DNA from: Sarcophilus harrisii
Lineage: Eukaryota; Chordata; Mammalia; Dasyuromorphia; Dasyuridae
Length of the DNA stretch: 64,000 nt
Assembly: GCF_902635505.1 (NCBI RefSeq)
Contig: NC_045427.1
Span: 58,616,539 to 58,680,538 of the forward strand
Reading direction: 5' to 3'
A program made the translations under genes and the position numbers. Positions 53,401-62,830 of the stretch are shown piece by piece (the first letter of the stretch is position 1; every line of letters starts with the position of its first letter). A model generated the notes under the pieces. The model saw only the letters and a program-made list of their open reading frames with translations, made no database searches and was not told where the DNA came from.

Positions 53401-55243
53401 TAATTTCCCCAAGACTCCCGGAGTGTGCCAGCAAGCTCAAATTAGCTCGAGACTTTGAGCCGTCCCCCGTGATAGAAGGGTGATGTGGTGGGCTTGCCTA
53501 GGTGAAAAACCTCCTCAGAGGGTCACCATCATTAAGGGCAAGGTAGAGGAGAAGTGTGCTAGGAGCGGGTGTGGTGTAATAGGAGTGGGTGTGATCTCCA
53601 CTTCAATAGCTCCTCACTTAACTCTAGACAGTATGCATATTCTATAGCCCCCGGGTTCCCTGAGCCTGAGGGACACAGGTTACAAGTCTAGAGAGGTTGA
53701 GAAAAGCACAGACAGGAAAGACAGACTTCTTTCCTAAAGGATTTGGACAGAGGGAGTTTCCTCAAGTAAAGAATCTGCTCCAGGAAAGATTTTAGAGGCA
53801 GGGGAGTGTCTAGATTGTGGGCAGGAAAAAAACTTTTAGTTTTCCAAATCCTTGCAGCCTCTCTCCTATCTCTTAGAGACAGAGAGAGAACAAAAGAAGC
53901 CTTTTGTCAAACCGCAGCAATCCCTCAAGAATTGTGCCAGAGCTTAGAGCTCCCACCAACGACCCAAGCCCGACCCGAGGGCGTTGGGCGTCCACTGCAA
54001 GATTAGGAAAGAAAAAAGTCTTTTACCTTATCCAGAGTTCCGGATTGCCTGGTAAGAATAGAGGCCTTTTTCACCTGAAAGTCAAATAGGGTGAGACGGA
54101 ACGCAGATATTCTCCCCACTATCTTTAGAGAGAGAGAGAGAGAGAGACGAAAGAAAGAACACAGATTTTTCCCAGAAGAATATTGCCTGAACAGCTCAAA
54201 ACCCAGATTGGTTCTGAGTGCCCCAAAAAGGTTGGGGTTCGGTTTGGTTGCCAAATTATCTAGCTTCCGGTGTTCCCGGTCAGGGAACCAAATGTTGAGG
54301 TGTAGACCACATGTGTTGAGGCCTACATTTGGGATACCTAAATGAAATTAGGGTTTAGTTAGGTCTAGTGGCAGGTTTGGGGTACAGGGAGTCAAACAGA
54401 GTTCCCCTGCAACCCCCTTAGATTCGGCGCAAGGATCGGCGGTACATGAGGTCTAGAAGCGGCGCGGATTCCCAATAAAAGCATTTATTAGCCCAGAGAA
54501 CTAGATTAATAAAAGAGGTTTATTATTGAGTTTAGAAGTAGGAGATAGGTGAAGGTAGAGATAAGGAGGGCACTGGACAGAGGGTCCAGTGGACAGAGGG
54601 TCCTCACATGGCGACCATGTTTGCAATCTCTGCAAAGAGGGGTTCCCAGTGTGGTCCTTTTAAGTCGGAGACTTAGTTCGAGGGGCTTTGGGGTGTAGCC
54701 CCAAAGTTGGCTCAGATCCGGGTGGGGCTGGGATAGGTCCGGACCTTCTATTGGAATTCAAAGGGACTAGGATTTGTGAGTCAAAGGGTAATTTACATTA
54801 GCTAGGGGGGTTGGGAATCAAAGATTGGAATCTTTCCCGCATCACTACCACGTGGGAAAAGCCCATGGATGGACCAGGTATGTCTTTGATCTGAGGACCA
54901 GACTGTCTAAGAACGGGAAGGCTCATCACTAAAGGGCTGGCCACAAGTGGACAATTTTTAACATCAGCTCATGGCAATCTCTGAACCCTGAAAGGATTTC
55001 TGTCTGCTTCCATGGAAAGAGTAGGAACCCTGAGGAAATCAGGAATTCTTAAACGACTGAAGTTAAAGTTGTTATTTATAGTTAGAGTTGACCCCATGGT
55101 TCTATTTCCCATCCGTCCCCATGATGGTTTCTGGGTCTAATATCTAATAACAATTTATCTCTCATCAGATCTGTATCGAAGGTAATATCGCGAGTGGAAA
55201 AACAACATGCCTGGACTACTTTTCTAAGATGACCGACATTGAG
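44171..55243 (+). CDS. TK2: Thymidine kinase 2, mitochondrial (partial: exons 1-3)
   Basis: Mitochondrial deoxyribonucleoside kinase that phosphorylates thymidine, deoxycytidine and deoxyuridine for mtDNA precursor supply. Seen: exon 1 (65 codons + 1 nt), exon 2 (38 nt) and exon 3 (25 codons) splice in frame to 103 residues. Residues 1-45 are rich in Arg/Leu/Pro/Gly without acidic residues, as in a mitochondrial presequence. A hydrophilic linker [12 protein letters not shown] matches the human DKEQEKEKKS region. [19 protein letters not shown] (79-97) carries the P-loop GNIASGKT, and the human equivalent is [19 protein letters not shown]. The longer in-frame opening upstream of 44171 starts only at TTG, so this ATG was chosen. 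The remaining exons (human continues VLTEPVSKW...) were not found before base 64000, so intron 3 exceeds 8.7 kb. Divergent from CKLF, as in human. Confidence 0.96.
44480..45000 (+). repeat. Degenerate tandem repeat in TK2 intron 1
   Basis: Recurring variants of AGAACGTTAGAGCTGTAAG, GAAACGAGGCTTGTTAGAGC and GAAGGGCCCTTAG between 44480 and 44960, for example at 44497, 44666, 44778 and 44900. Units appear as related 35-40-bp modules inside a looser 105-120-bp spacing. It starts about 110 bp after exon 1 and is richer in CpG than the flanking intron. Confidence 0.55.
45116..46041 (-). mobile_element. Probable solo LTR carrying a nested MITE
   Basis: On the plus strand it runs TGATGTAGGG ... CCCCATCA, with inverted TGATG/CATCA ends. 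On the minus strand CCTAATAAAATCTAC gives a polyadenylation signal near the end. Removing the 182-bp MITE at 45626-45807 and one 8-bp duplication leaves about 740 bp. No flanking target duplication was recognised, so the ends are provisional. Fossil; no internal genes present. Confidence 0.45.
45626..45807 (+). mobile_element. hAT-type MITE, copy 2
   Basis: Ends CAGGGGTCCTCAAACT / AGTTTGAGGACCCCTG. It is flanked by GCTTACAG (45618-45625) and GTTTACAG (45808-45815), an 8-bp target duplication with one mismatch, as expected for hAT elements. Inserted in a probable LTR in TK2 intron 1. Confidence 0.92.
46200..47285. repeat. MIR and L2 fragments in TK2 intron 1
   Basis: MIR in reverse at 46210-46430 (ATTTATATGGTGTTTGTTATGTGCC in part, GACTGAGGCAAGCAGAGG). 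MIR in sense at 46860-47060 (CCTCATTTTCCCCATCTATAAAATGGGG in part). L2 tail at 47195-47285 (ACACAGTAAGTACTTAATAAATG). Confidence 0.6.
47490..48882. repeat. SINE, MIR and RTE cluster in TK2 intron 1
   Basis: MIR in reverse at 47500-47650. Sense RTE-tailed SINE at 47862-48060 (GCTGTGTGACCC, CATCTGTAAAATGAGCTGGAG, GGAAATGGCAAATCACTG). Reverse RTE/BovB-like 3' end at 48150-48240 (GTTGTCATGTCCAACTCTC, TGTGACCCAAGGACCATGG). MIR in reverse at 48250-48460. Reverse RTE-tailed SINE at 48636-48882. Confidence 0.65.
48997..49034 (+). CDS. TK2: TK2 exon 2 (38-nt micro-exon)
   Basis: The acceptor is a long C-then-T tract ending TTTTTTAG, and the donor is GTAAGT. With the last G of exon 1 it encodes [13 protein letters not shown], the charged linker between presequence and kinase core, and it ends in phase 0. 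Confidence 0.9.
49110..50760. repeat. Old interspersed repeats in TK2 intron 2
   Basis: Diverged marsupial repeat at 49110-49440. tRNA-SINE in sense at 49641-49763 (GAGGCAGCTAGGTAATATAAC head, poly-A end). MIR at 49765-49940. A copy of the 14.4-kb repeat family at 50290-50760 (AATAAGCATTTATTAAATTCC), itself interrupted by a reverse SINE at about 50513-50640. Confidence 0.6.
51294..51825 (-). repeat. 3' LTR of the provirus
   Basis: 532 bp, TGTTGAGG...CGCATCA on the plus strand. Very similar to 54293-54844, lacking one 12-13-bp segment present in the other LTR. Confidence 0.93.
54273..54290 (-). other. tRNA-Glu primer-binding site of the provirus
   Basis: Plus-strand TTCCCGGTCAGGGAACCA equals the 3' end of tRNA-Glu including CCA, so the minus (element-sense) strand is its complement, two bases inside the 5' LTR. 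Confidence 0.92.
54293..54844 (-). repeat. 5' LTR of the provirus
   Basis: 552 bp, the partner of 51294-51825; the tRNA-Glu primer site adjoins its internal edge, which fixes the element's orientation. Confidence 0.93.
55169..55243 (+). CDS. TK2: TK2 exon 3 (P-loop)
   Basis: Acceptor TTTATCTCTCATCAG; 75 nt or 25 codons, [19 protein letters not shown] then KMTDIE; phase 0 at both ends. The donor GAG|GTATTG is weaker than consensus, but the exon boundary agrees with the human protein (TDLE before VLTEP). Confidence 0.95.
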
Positions 55244-55439
55244 GTATTGATTCAGAAATACTGTGTCAAGTTGTATAAGAAGTATTAGAGAGAGCTGAGA
55301 GAGTCTAATGGGATGAGGCAACTGGGAAAGCATCCTGGTTTTCCAAGGTCTAGTTAGGATCTAGCATTCAGGGTCTTTCATAGAACTTTTCCAAAAAAAC
55401 CCTTCAAGCCCCATAAATGTGAACTACTGTTGTTAGCAT

Positions 55440-55720
55440 TATAATTAGTCAGTAAGCATTTATTAAGTACCTACTACCGGACTGGCACTGTGCTGAGCCC
55501 TGGGAATACAAAAAGAGACAACAGACAACCCCTGCCTTCAAAGAGCTTTCAATATAATGGTGGAGACAACAAGAAAACCAATATGTACAAACAATTTATA
55601 CAATATAAGACAAAATAATTAACAAATTGAAGGTATTAGATTCAAGAGAACTTGGGAAAGGCTTCCTGTAGAAGATGGGATTTTAGCTGGGACTAAATCG
55701 TTGGTTATTTTATCATTATT
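55440..55720 (+). repeat. Old marsupial interspersed repeat
   Basis: GTAAGCATTTATTAAGTACC, ACTGGCACTGTGCTGAGCCC, CTTCAAAGAGCTTTCAATATAAT and AGGCTTCCTGTAGAAGATGG; the same family as 14400-16010 and 50290-50760. Confidence 0.65.
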
Positions 55721-56099
55721 ATTTTGTTATCTCATTTTTATCATGTTCAAAGGTTCAGATAGAAATATGTCTTGGGACAAGTCTCCTGCTATTTAAAAAA
55801 TGTTTAACATTCTATGGACTGTTCTATAGATGGATAAAATAATTTGTTTTTGTAATCAGCCACAAAGCATTAAAACAGGAATTCATCTTCTGTAGGTTTG
55901 CTGAAATAATCTTTAGTCCAACAGCAGACAAAGCAACAGGGATGAAAGCTGCCTTGGCCTGTTTCCTAGATCTTTTCTGCTAGGGCTCTGTCTTGAAGGC
56001 TTTTATTATTATAATCATCATTGAAATCTCGAGACATTCTGCATTCTAGTCAAACTATGCTGCTTCCTGTCCCCATTCTTATCTCACTGTCTCCTGCCT

Positions 56100-56480
56100 C
56101 TTGGTTTTTGCTTGTACCTTCTTCCCAAAAGCTGGATTAGGCTCTCCTCCATCTCCACCTGTTGGTTTCCCTCCTTTTCTTTGAGGCTCCTCTTCTATGA
56201 AGCCTTCCTGACCCTTTCCCCATTCCCCACAGGTGAATGTAATTTCTCCGTCCTCAGATTTCTAATAGCACTTTGTCTAAATCAGGAGTTCTTAATTTTG
56301 GGTCCATGAATCTCCAAAGGGTTTGTGTGTAAATTTCAAGGGATCTGTCACCTTGGAAGGGAAAAAATGACATAACAGTAACTAGAATTTATGTAGTGTT
56401 TTAAGGTTTTGCAAAGTACTTATAAATATTAACCTCATCAGATCCTTACAACAATCCAAGGAGGGTAGGTGGTGTTATTT
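56100..56480 (+). repeat. LINE-2 tail and hAT/MIR fragments
   Basis: L2-like CTTCTATGAAGCCTTCCTGACC at about 56200. Then CAGGAGTTCTTAATTTTGGG and TCCATGAATCTCCAAAGGG resemble a MER5-like hAT fragment, followed by MIR-like TTTGCAAAGTACTTATAAAT. Confidence 0.45.
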
Positions 56481-56960
56481 TAATAACAATTATAATAACT
56501 AATGTTTCTATATTTTACTATATAAATATAGATTATTTATAAACCATATAGCATGTATCACTACATGGTTTATATGTTCATATAAATTATATAGGAAATA
56601 TTTACATGTGTGTAGAAACTATTGTAAACTATGTAGTATATATAACTATAGTATGTATAACTACTATGGTTTATATATACTACATAGTTTATATAAATTA
56701 TTTAGGACATGTTTATAGAAACTATATAGAACTATATAGTAAACTATGAGGTACCTGTAACTACATAGTTTATATGTTTATATAAATTATATAGGAAATA
56801 TTTACATGTTTATAGATATATAGTAAAGTATGTAGTATATATAACTATATAGTAGGTATAATAATTTAGTTTATATAAATTATATAGGACATTTTTACAT
56901 GTTTATAGAAACGATATAGGAGATATTTACATGTTTATAGACACTATATAGTTAAACTAT

Positions 56961-57545
56961 TGAGGTGTGAGAAATGAGGGTTGAAAGATCCTCTAGACCA
57001 GGGGTCCTCAAACTTTTAAAATAGGGGGCCAGTTCACTGTCCCTCAGACTGTTGGAGGGCCGGACTACAGTAAAAACAAAAACTTTGTTTTGAGGGCCTT
57101 TAAATAAAGAAACTTCATAGCCCTGGGTGAGGGGGATCATCGTCCTCAGCTGCCTATCTGTCCCGCGGGCCATAGTTTGAGAACTCTTGCCCTAGCCAGT
57201 CCTCAGGTTTTGTGAAAGAATTTGCAAAGCCCAGTGAATGCAGGTGTGAGGTTTGTGGCAAAAAGTGGGTTTATTACAGTAAGAAAACAGTTTTCTTAGT
57301 GGGCAAAATTCTGTTAGGATTATTTGCAAAGGTTTGGGCACACAGCATTTGATTTTATTTGGGTTTTTTTTTGTCCCAGAGCTGGGGACCTTTCAACCGA
57401 GGATGGTGATTATGCCCCTGAGGAGGAGATTACTTATCTGGGAGTTTCTCCTATAAACAGAAGGGTGGGGCCCCTCCCAAAGGCTGGGAGGGGTTTTGAT
57501 TCAGGGCCTTTATAACACCCCAAAATCGGGGGACAGTTTACATCA
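56961..57545 (-). mobile_element. Solo LTR inserted in the AT minisatellite and carrying a MITE
   Basis: Plus-strand ends TGAGGTGTGAG ... TTTACATCA. Both flanks read AAACTAT (56954-56960, 57546-57552), although the repeat context weakens this as a target duplication. On the minus strand it shows GGTGTTATAAAGG (TATA-like) and CTGTAATAAACCC (polyadenylation). Without the MITE it is about 386 bp. Fossil; no internal genes. Confidence 0.7.
56999..57189 (+). mobile_element. hAT-type MITE, copy 3
   Basis: Left end CAGGGGTCCTCAAACT. The right end is more diverged (AGTTTGAGAACTCTTG). Flanks CTCTAGAC and CCCTAGCC agree at 6 of 8 positions, consistent with an aged 8-bp hAT duplication. It lies 38 bp inside the solo LTR. 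Confidence 0.85.
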
Positions 57546-57699
57546 AAACTATGTAGTATATATAACTATAGTAGGTATAACTACATAGTTTATGTGTTTA
57601 TATAAATTATATAGGATGTTTACATGTTTATAGAAACTATATAGTAAACTATGTAATATATATATATGTATGCATATAACTAGTTTACTATGTACTTTA

Positions 57700-59230
57700 C
57701 TATTTACTATGATGAGTGTTTTACAATTATCTCATTTGATCTTCACAACATTCTTGGCATACAGGTGCTATTTATCATCCCCATTTTACAGTTGAGGAAA
57801 CTAAGGCAAATGGTGGTGAAGTGACTTACATTCTTTGAAGACTTCAGTGGATCTGTGATTTCTTCAATATGGATACTTTTCTTCCCCAGCACAAAATAAA
57901 TTCCCTCCACACTCTCATCCAGTGGGCTTTTTGTTATTCTTGGCTGTGGGATTATAGAACAGTAGAGCTGGAAGAATTTTAGATATCAATTCACTAGCCC
58001 CCACAACTTTACTTAGAAAATGAGGGAAACTGAGACCTAGTAGGAGGAAGTTATTGCCCAGAGTTACACAGATAGTAAGTAGAAGAATTTAGATCCTGAG
58101 CTCTACCCATCCTCCTCCCTCCCAACTGGACAATACTGTACCTTGTAAAACCCCAATGATGGCCACCCTGACACTCGAAGGAGAGAATTCTCTGGCTCTG
58201 CTTTGTGAATGTAACAGTAAATGTGAATTTTTTCTGGGGCTGTGGGCTAAGAATCTGGGATATGTAGGGAATAGAGAGCCAGCTTTCAGCATCAGGAAGC
58301 CCTGAGTTCAAGCCAGGGTAGACCCCTCTGACTCACAAAGCAGTTAGTCCTTTAAGGCCCCAGTCTACTAGTGAATTGTTCTTTTGTGTCAGAGGAATTC
58401 TCCCCATGGATGAAATTACAGCTCCAGAACTTTACTCTCTCCAAAAAAAATATCCCCAAACTATTGAAAAACAAGGATGTTTAATCTCTGCTCTCACTTC
58501 TTGCTTTGCTTGAGGAATTTGTAGGATCACAGATCTAGAACTGGCAGGGATCTCAAAAGCCAATGAGTCAAACCCCCTCATTTTACAGATAATAGCTAAT
58601 ATCTCTTGGTGGTTTAAGATTTTCAGAATACTTTATAAAATTTCTTTTTTTATACTCATGGACATTTCTGGGAGACAGGGTTATCTTTTCCACATCATGA
58701 TTTGACCATCTAGATTTTAATATATCATAGGTCAGCATAAGAAATTAAAGGGGAAGTTTTTAGGAGTTTTGTGGAAGCCACAGATGACACTTGAAGGCCT
58801 GCTGATGACATATAAAAATTTTTAAAACTCAGAAATGCACAAAATAGTTGCAGAGTTTTTCATAGTATCAACATATTTTATCTTTTAATACCATAAAAAT
58901 GCACAATCTCTTTTTTAAAAGTTAAAATATGACCAAATACTTAATCTGAATTTTATAATAAGGTACTGTAAACAAAAGAAAAAGGAAAAAATTCAGACTT
59001 CTTTTCTGGTACGAAGGGAGAGTCAAAACATTTGATGCAGATTTTCCACATCACGGAGGTGCAGTGTACCTAACCCCATATTATCCTCATTTTCCAAAAG
59101 AAGAAACAAGCAGAACAGAGGCTAACTTTCTCAGGGTCAGACAGCTTGTAAGAGTCTGAAGCCATATTTGAACTTGGGCTTTCCTGCCTCCAGGTTCAGC
59201 ATTCTATCCATTTTAACCTCAGTAGTATTA
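57700..59230. repeat. MIR fragments and unassigned DNA in TK2 intron 3
   Basis: MIR-like pieces at 57700-57850 (CATCCCCATTTTACAGTTGAGGAAACT in part), 57945-58110 and 59060-59230. The DNA between (58110-59060) is unassigned, and no exon with TK2 similarity was seen. Confidence 0.55.
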
Positions 59231-59559
59231 CTATAAAGAAACTGAGACCCTTGAAAGCCAAGAGTAATATGTAATAGCCTCACGAGCTGGTATTCAAACC
59301 CATGTTCCAGAACTCATCATCTTCTTCTTGCTCTCCCTAGTCCTTCACTTTTAGTGTGAGGGACTCCAATCTTTCCAGTTATCCAGAGAAATTCAAACTC
59401 TGGGAGTTTGAATCCACACTCATTCCTCCTGGCCAATTTGTTGTCTCATTTTCTTTTTCTTTCTTTCTTTTTTTTTTAAACCTTGAAAACATCCTTGGTA
59501 TATGTTTCCTGCTCCACTCACATCGCTGCTAAAAAGTTCAGTTTTTTATGTATTATATG

Positions 59560-59910
59560 GATTATTCACAGTGGTCCTCCTGCTTCCAGTCTCCCCCATC
59601 CTTCCACTCCAAGCATTTTCTCTGGTTGTCCTCCATGCCTGGAACACTCCCCCTTCTCCCCTCTGAGTACTGACCTCTCTGACTTCCTTCAAGTCCTCCC
59701 TAAAATCCCATCTTCTACTCGCTTTCTGTAGGAGCCCTTCTGATTCCAGTACCTTCCCTCTGTTAATTATTTTCTATATAGTTTGCTTTGATCATGTTTG
59801 TCTGCATGTTGTCTCCCTTGCTAAATTGTAAACTCCTTGAGGGCAGGGACCATTTACTTCTTTTTGTACGCTGCTTGGCACATAGTAAGCCTTAATGAAC
59901 AGATGCTTGT
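59560..59910 (+). repeat. LINE-2 3' end
   Basis: One of the best-preserved L2 tails here: CTCCATGCCTGGAACACTCC, CTTCCTTCAAGTCCTCCC, AAATTGTAAACTCCTTGAGGGCAGGGACC (in part) and CTTGGCACATAGTAAGCC. Confidence 0.75.
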
Positions 59911-60639
59911 AGACTGTTCTTTCCTTGCTATCTCCATTTCTACTCTATTCCAGCCCTATTTGATAGACACTAGAAAAAATAAAAAGTACTTTATTTATTC
60001 ATTATTCCCCAGGGGAAAGGAGCTAGAAAACCTGTTGCTAAAGATTGCTGCCAGCTACAATTCAGCTAGTCAACTCTCCTTGTGCTACACTGAGACTAGA
60101 GCACAGTGAGAGGCAGAGTTCTCCTGGGAGATATATTAATGGCAAAGCCTGAGGCCATTCCCAAGAAATATTCCTGAGTATGACTACAGTAACTGGTACT
60201 TTAAAAGGCACTGTATCCTAATGGGATAAATAGTCATTGACTCACAATATTTCTGATCTCAGTAGGTGTATGTCGTGCCCAGTAAAATACTAAAGGAGGA
60301 AAGGAAGGAAAACTTGAAGATGAATTCCATCCCCTTAGGGGAGGCATAATGGCAGCCTAATCATTCACATTGCTATCTGTTGTGCTCTGGGCACAGCAGG
60401 TTTAGAGTGGGAGGAGCTTGAATTATGTTACAGCTTATTTTAGAACTTTGAACAAGTTAATGGGCTTCAGTTTTCTAATTTGTAAAATTCATTAATGTAT
60501 GTATGTTTCAGTGGTGAGTCAGGCACTGTGCTTGGTATTGGGCATACAAGAGCAAAGGTACAGCTGTCCCAACTCTCAAGGAACTTACTGGAGGGGGGTG
60601 TGGAGTACAAATAAGTACACAAATAAGTCGATACAAAAC

Positions 60640-60980
60640 ATACAAAGTAAAGAAGAGCATGGAATTGTTTATTTGTTGGATCTATGGATAAGGGAAGAAT
60701 TTAGGACCAAAGAAAATATAGAGGACATTACAAAATATAAAATAGGTAACTTTGATTATGTAAAATTAAAAAGGTTTTGCACTAACAAAACAAATGCCCA
60801 AATTAAAAGGAAAGCACAAAACTAGAGGGGAAATTTGCAATAAATATCTTGGATAAAGGCTTCATTTCTCAACTCTATCAAATCAATTCCCCAATTGATA
60901 AATGGTCAAAGGATATGAACGGGAAGTTGTTAAAGAAGGCAAAGCTATCAATCGTCATATGAAAAATTGCTTCAGCAGTC
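60640..60980 (+). repeat. Sense L1 ORF2 C-terminal fragment
   Basis: Coding-like DNA matching the L1 ORF2 end: AATAAATATCTTGGATAAAGG, CAATTCCCCAATTGATAAATGG and TCAAAGGATATGAAC, with a short peptide resembling the L1 'KWSKDMNRQF' region. Broken. Confidence 0.65.
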
Positions 60981-60984
60981 TCTT

Positions 60985-62600
60985 GATTGCTAAATTTGAT
61001 GGCATTTTCTCAGTCATTGTTCATCTCAATTTACTGATTTCATTTGACATTGTTGATATTCCGTGCCTTCTGGATATTCTCTCCTCTCTAGGTTTCTCTG
61101 ACACTGGTTTCTCCTAATTTTCCTACCTGTCAGTATTCCTTCTTCATCTTCTTTGCTGGCTCACTATCCATATCATGCATCCTAACTATAGGTATGTCCT
61201 ATGATTTTGAGCTGGGCCTTCTCTCAGTACATCTGTTTAATGTTTAATGGGTTTCATATAACTCACAGATATAGCTATATATGCAATAGATATAGATGAT
61301 AAATATAGATACATTATGTATATGTGAATATGTGTGTAGTATCTATATATTTATATAGGGAGATAGAACCTCTATCTCCGTTACTTATCTCTCTACCATC
61401 TCCCTGTCATCTATATCTATTTATCAGTGTATATATGTATGTTTGTATCTATAATTGCAGTCTCTTTTTTGAGCTTCAGTCTTGTGTCACCAATTGTCTA
61501 TGGTGGATTACCTTCAAGCTGGATTACCTATTGGACATTTCAAATCAAAACCCATTGCCTATTAGACATTTCAAAATCTTAAACTTTATGTATCTTAAAT
61601 GGAACTCATTTTTTCCCCTAAGTCAAATTTCTTCCCAACGTCATTATGCTTCCTTAGGTTTGTAGCTTTCCCTCTATTTTTGACTGCACATTCCCCCTCA
61701 CCATATATGTTCAGTTAATTTTCAAGTTTTTCTGTTTCTATTTCCATGACTTCCCTTGTATGTGAGTCGTTATCCCTACTCACACACATAGCTACCAACT
61801 TAGTTTAGGACCTCATTACTTCACCTCACTTGGATTACGAAATCAGTTTCTGGATCGGTCTCCCTGTCACAGTTGTCTCACCACCATAGTCTCTTCTATG
61901 TACTGTCAGATTTATTTTCTTTAAATATACATTTAATCATGTATTTCCCCTCCCAGGGGGTTCCCTGTTGTCTCAAGGAAAAAATTTAAACTCCTCTATT
62001 TAGCCTTCATAATGTGATGAATAAAATCCCCCAAGAGACAGAGTTTCTGGGTAACTGATAATCAGTTTATTAATTAGACTAGCTAATAATCAGTAAACTG
62101 ATGATCAGTTTACTCTATAACCAAGGTTATCAAGATTCTCCTTGAAATGCCTTAAATCAAATGTGTACCTTCTAAAAGGGAAATCCTCTGACAAGAGAAA
62201 TTAACTCAGCCCTAATTGTTAAAGATTTAATAAAGATGAGCTAAAAGTCTTCAGCTCTTCCTAGTGAGAATATGGCTTGATCATGAGACTCAGCAGCCTA
62301 AAGGCTTCTGTATAGGGGAAACTATTTCCATCCAGACCTTACTGGCTAGTTTTTTCCTGGATTGCAAGAAACTCTATGGGAGGGGATCAAGAAGAGGAGG
62401 GTTCTTCCCTCAAGCAAAGGCTTATCTAGAATAGATTCTGTTTATGCTTGAAACAGAAATTAGATTTTCTGGTTAGGTAGGGAGCATGTGAGGGATAAAA
62501 GGGTGTATCAGAATTAATAATTAGTTATTAATATAATAGTATATTAAATTTTCTCAATAACTGGCCCAAATTTATCTTTCTAGTCAAGTTGGATGGACAT
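60985..62600 (+). repeat. LINE-2/CR1-type fragment, split by a solo LTR
   Basis: TTTGATGGCATTTTCTCAG, CATTTGACATTGTTGATATTCC, TTCTGGATATTCTCTCCTCTC and TTAAACTCCTCTATTTAGCC, continuing after the LTR as CTGGCCCAAATTTATCTTTC. A (TATAGA)-rich segment lies at 61260-61440. Confidence 0.65.
62013..62556 (-). mobile_element. Solo LTR inserted in LINE-2
   Basis: Plus-strand ends TGTGATGAATAAAATCC ... TTTTCTCA, 544 bp, flanked by the 4-bp duplication ATAA (62009-62012, 62557-62560). The L2 text 'CTTCATAA-CTGGCCC' rejoins when it is removed. AATAAA on the minus strand near 62077 suggests minus orientation. Fossil; no internal region. Confidence 0.7.
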
Positions 62601-62830
62601 TACTTACTTCTCCTCATAATGACAAGATAGGACTGATTGGAAAAGACTGATGGGAAAGATTGAAGGCAAAAGGAGAAAGGGATGGCAGAGGATAAGATGG
62701 ATAGATGGGATCATGGAAACGTTTAACATGAACTTGAAGAGACTTGAAGAGTTAGTAGAGGATAAATGGGCCTCTGGTCTATCATGAAGATCATGAAGGA
62801 CATGCCTGAATAACAACAAAAAACAATATG
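62600..62830 (+). repeat. RTE (BovB-like) LINE 3' end
   Basis: CTCATAATGACAAGATAGGAC, TGATTGGAAAAGACTGATGGG, AAGATTGAAGGCAAAAGGAGA, GGCAGAGGATAAGATGGATAG and AACATGAACTTGAAGAGAC match the 3' coding end of RTE/BovB LINEs. Confidence 0.75.

Larger units (their letters stand above)
51294..54844 (-). mobile_element. Short LTR provirus, class I-like, tRNA-Glu primer site (fossil)
   Basis: Two LTRs in direct orientation, 51294-51825 and 54293-54844, enclose 2.47 kb and are flanked by a perfect 4-bp target duplication CTAC (51290-51293, 54845-54848). On the minus strand the LTRs run TGATGCGGG ... CAACA, with AATAAA signals. The primer-binding site at 54273-54290 follows the 5' LTR by two bases and matches the 3' end of tRNA-Glu over 18 nt, like HERV-E-type gammaretroviral relatives. 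I recognise no gag, pol or env in the interior; it is broken or internally deleted, or a nonautonomous derivative. The LTRs differ at only about 2% of positions plus small indels, so it is young. It sits in TK2 intron 2, antisense to the gene. Confidence 0.92.
56500..57700. repeat. AT-rich minisatellite, split by an LTR insertion
   Basis: Recurrent variants of ACTATATAGTAAACTATG, TATATAACTACATAGTTTAT and ATAAATTATATAGGAAATAT in 56500-56960 and again in 57546-57700. The two halves have the same unit vocabulary and are separated by the LTR at 56961-57545. Units are palindromic-leaning and cruciform-prone. Confidence 0.85.

Noticed and set aside
54256-54292. tRNA-Glu-like sequence as a tRNA gene
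   Set aside because: Only the 3' terminal 18 nt including CCA are present, next to an LTR, which fits a retroviral primer-binding site; there is no cloverleaf.
56500-56960. CRISPR-like array of regularly spaced units
   Set aside because: AT-rich degenerate minisatellite in a mammalian intron; units drift, there are no unique spacers and no cas genes.
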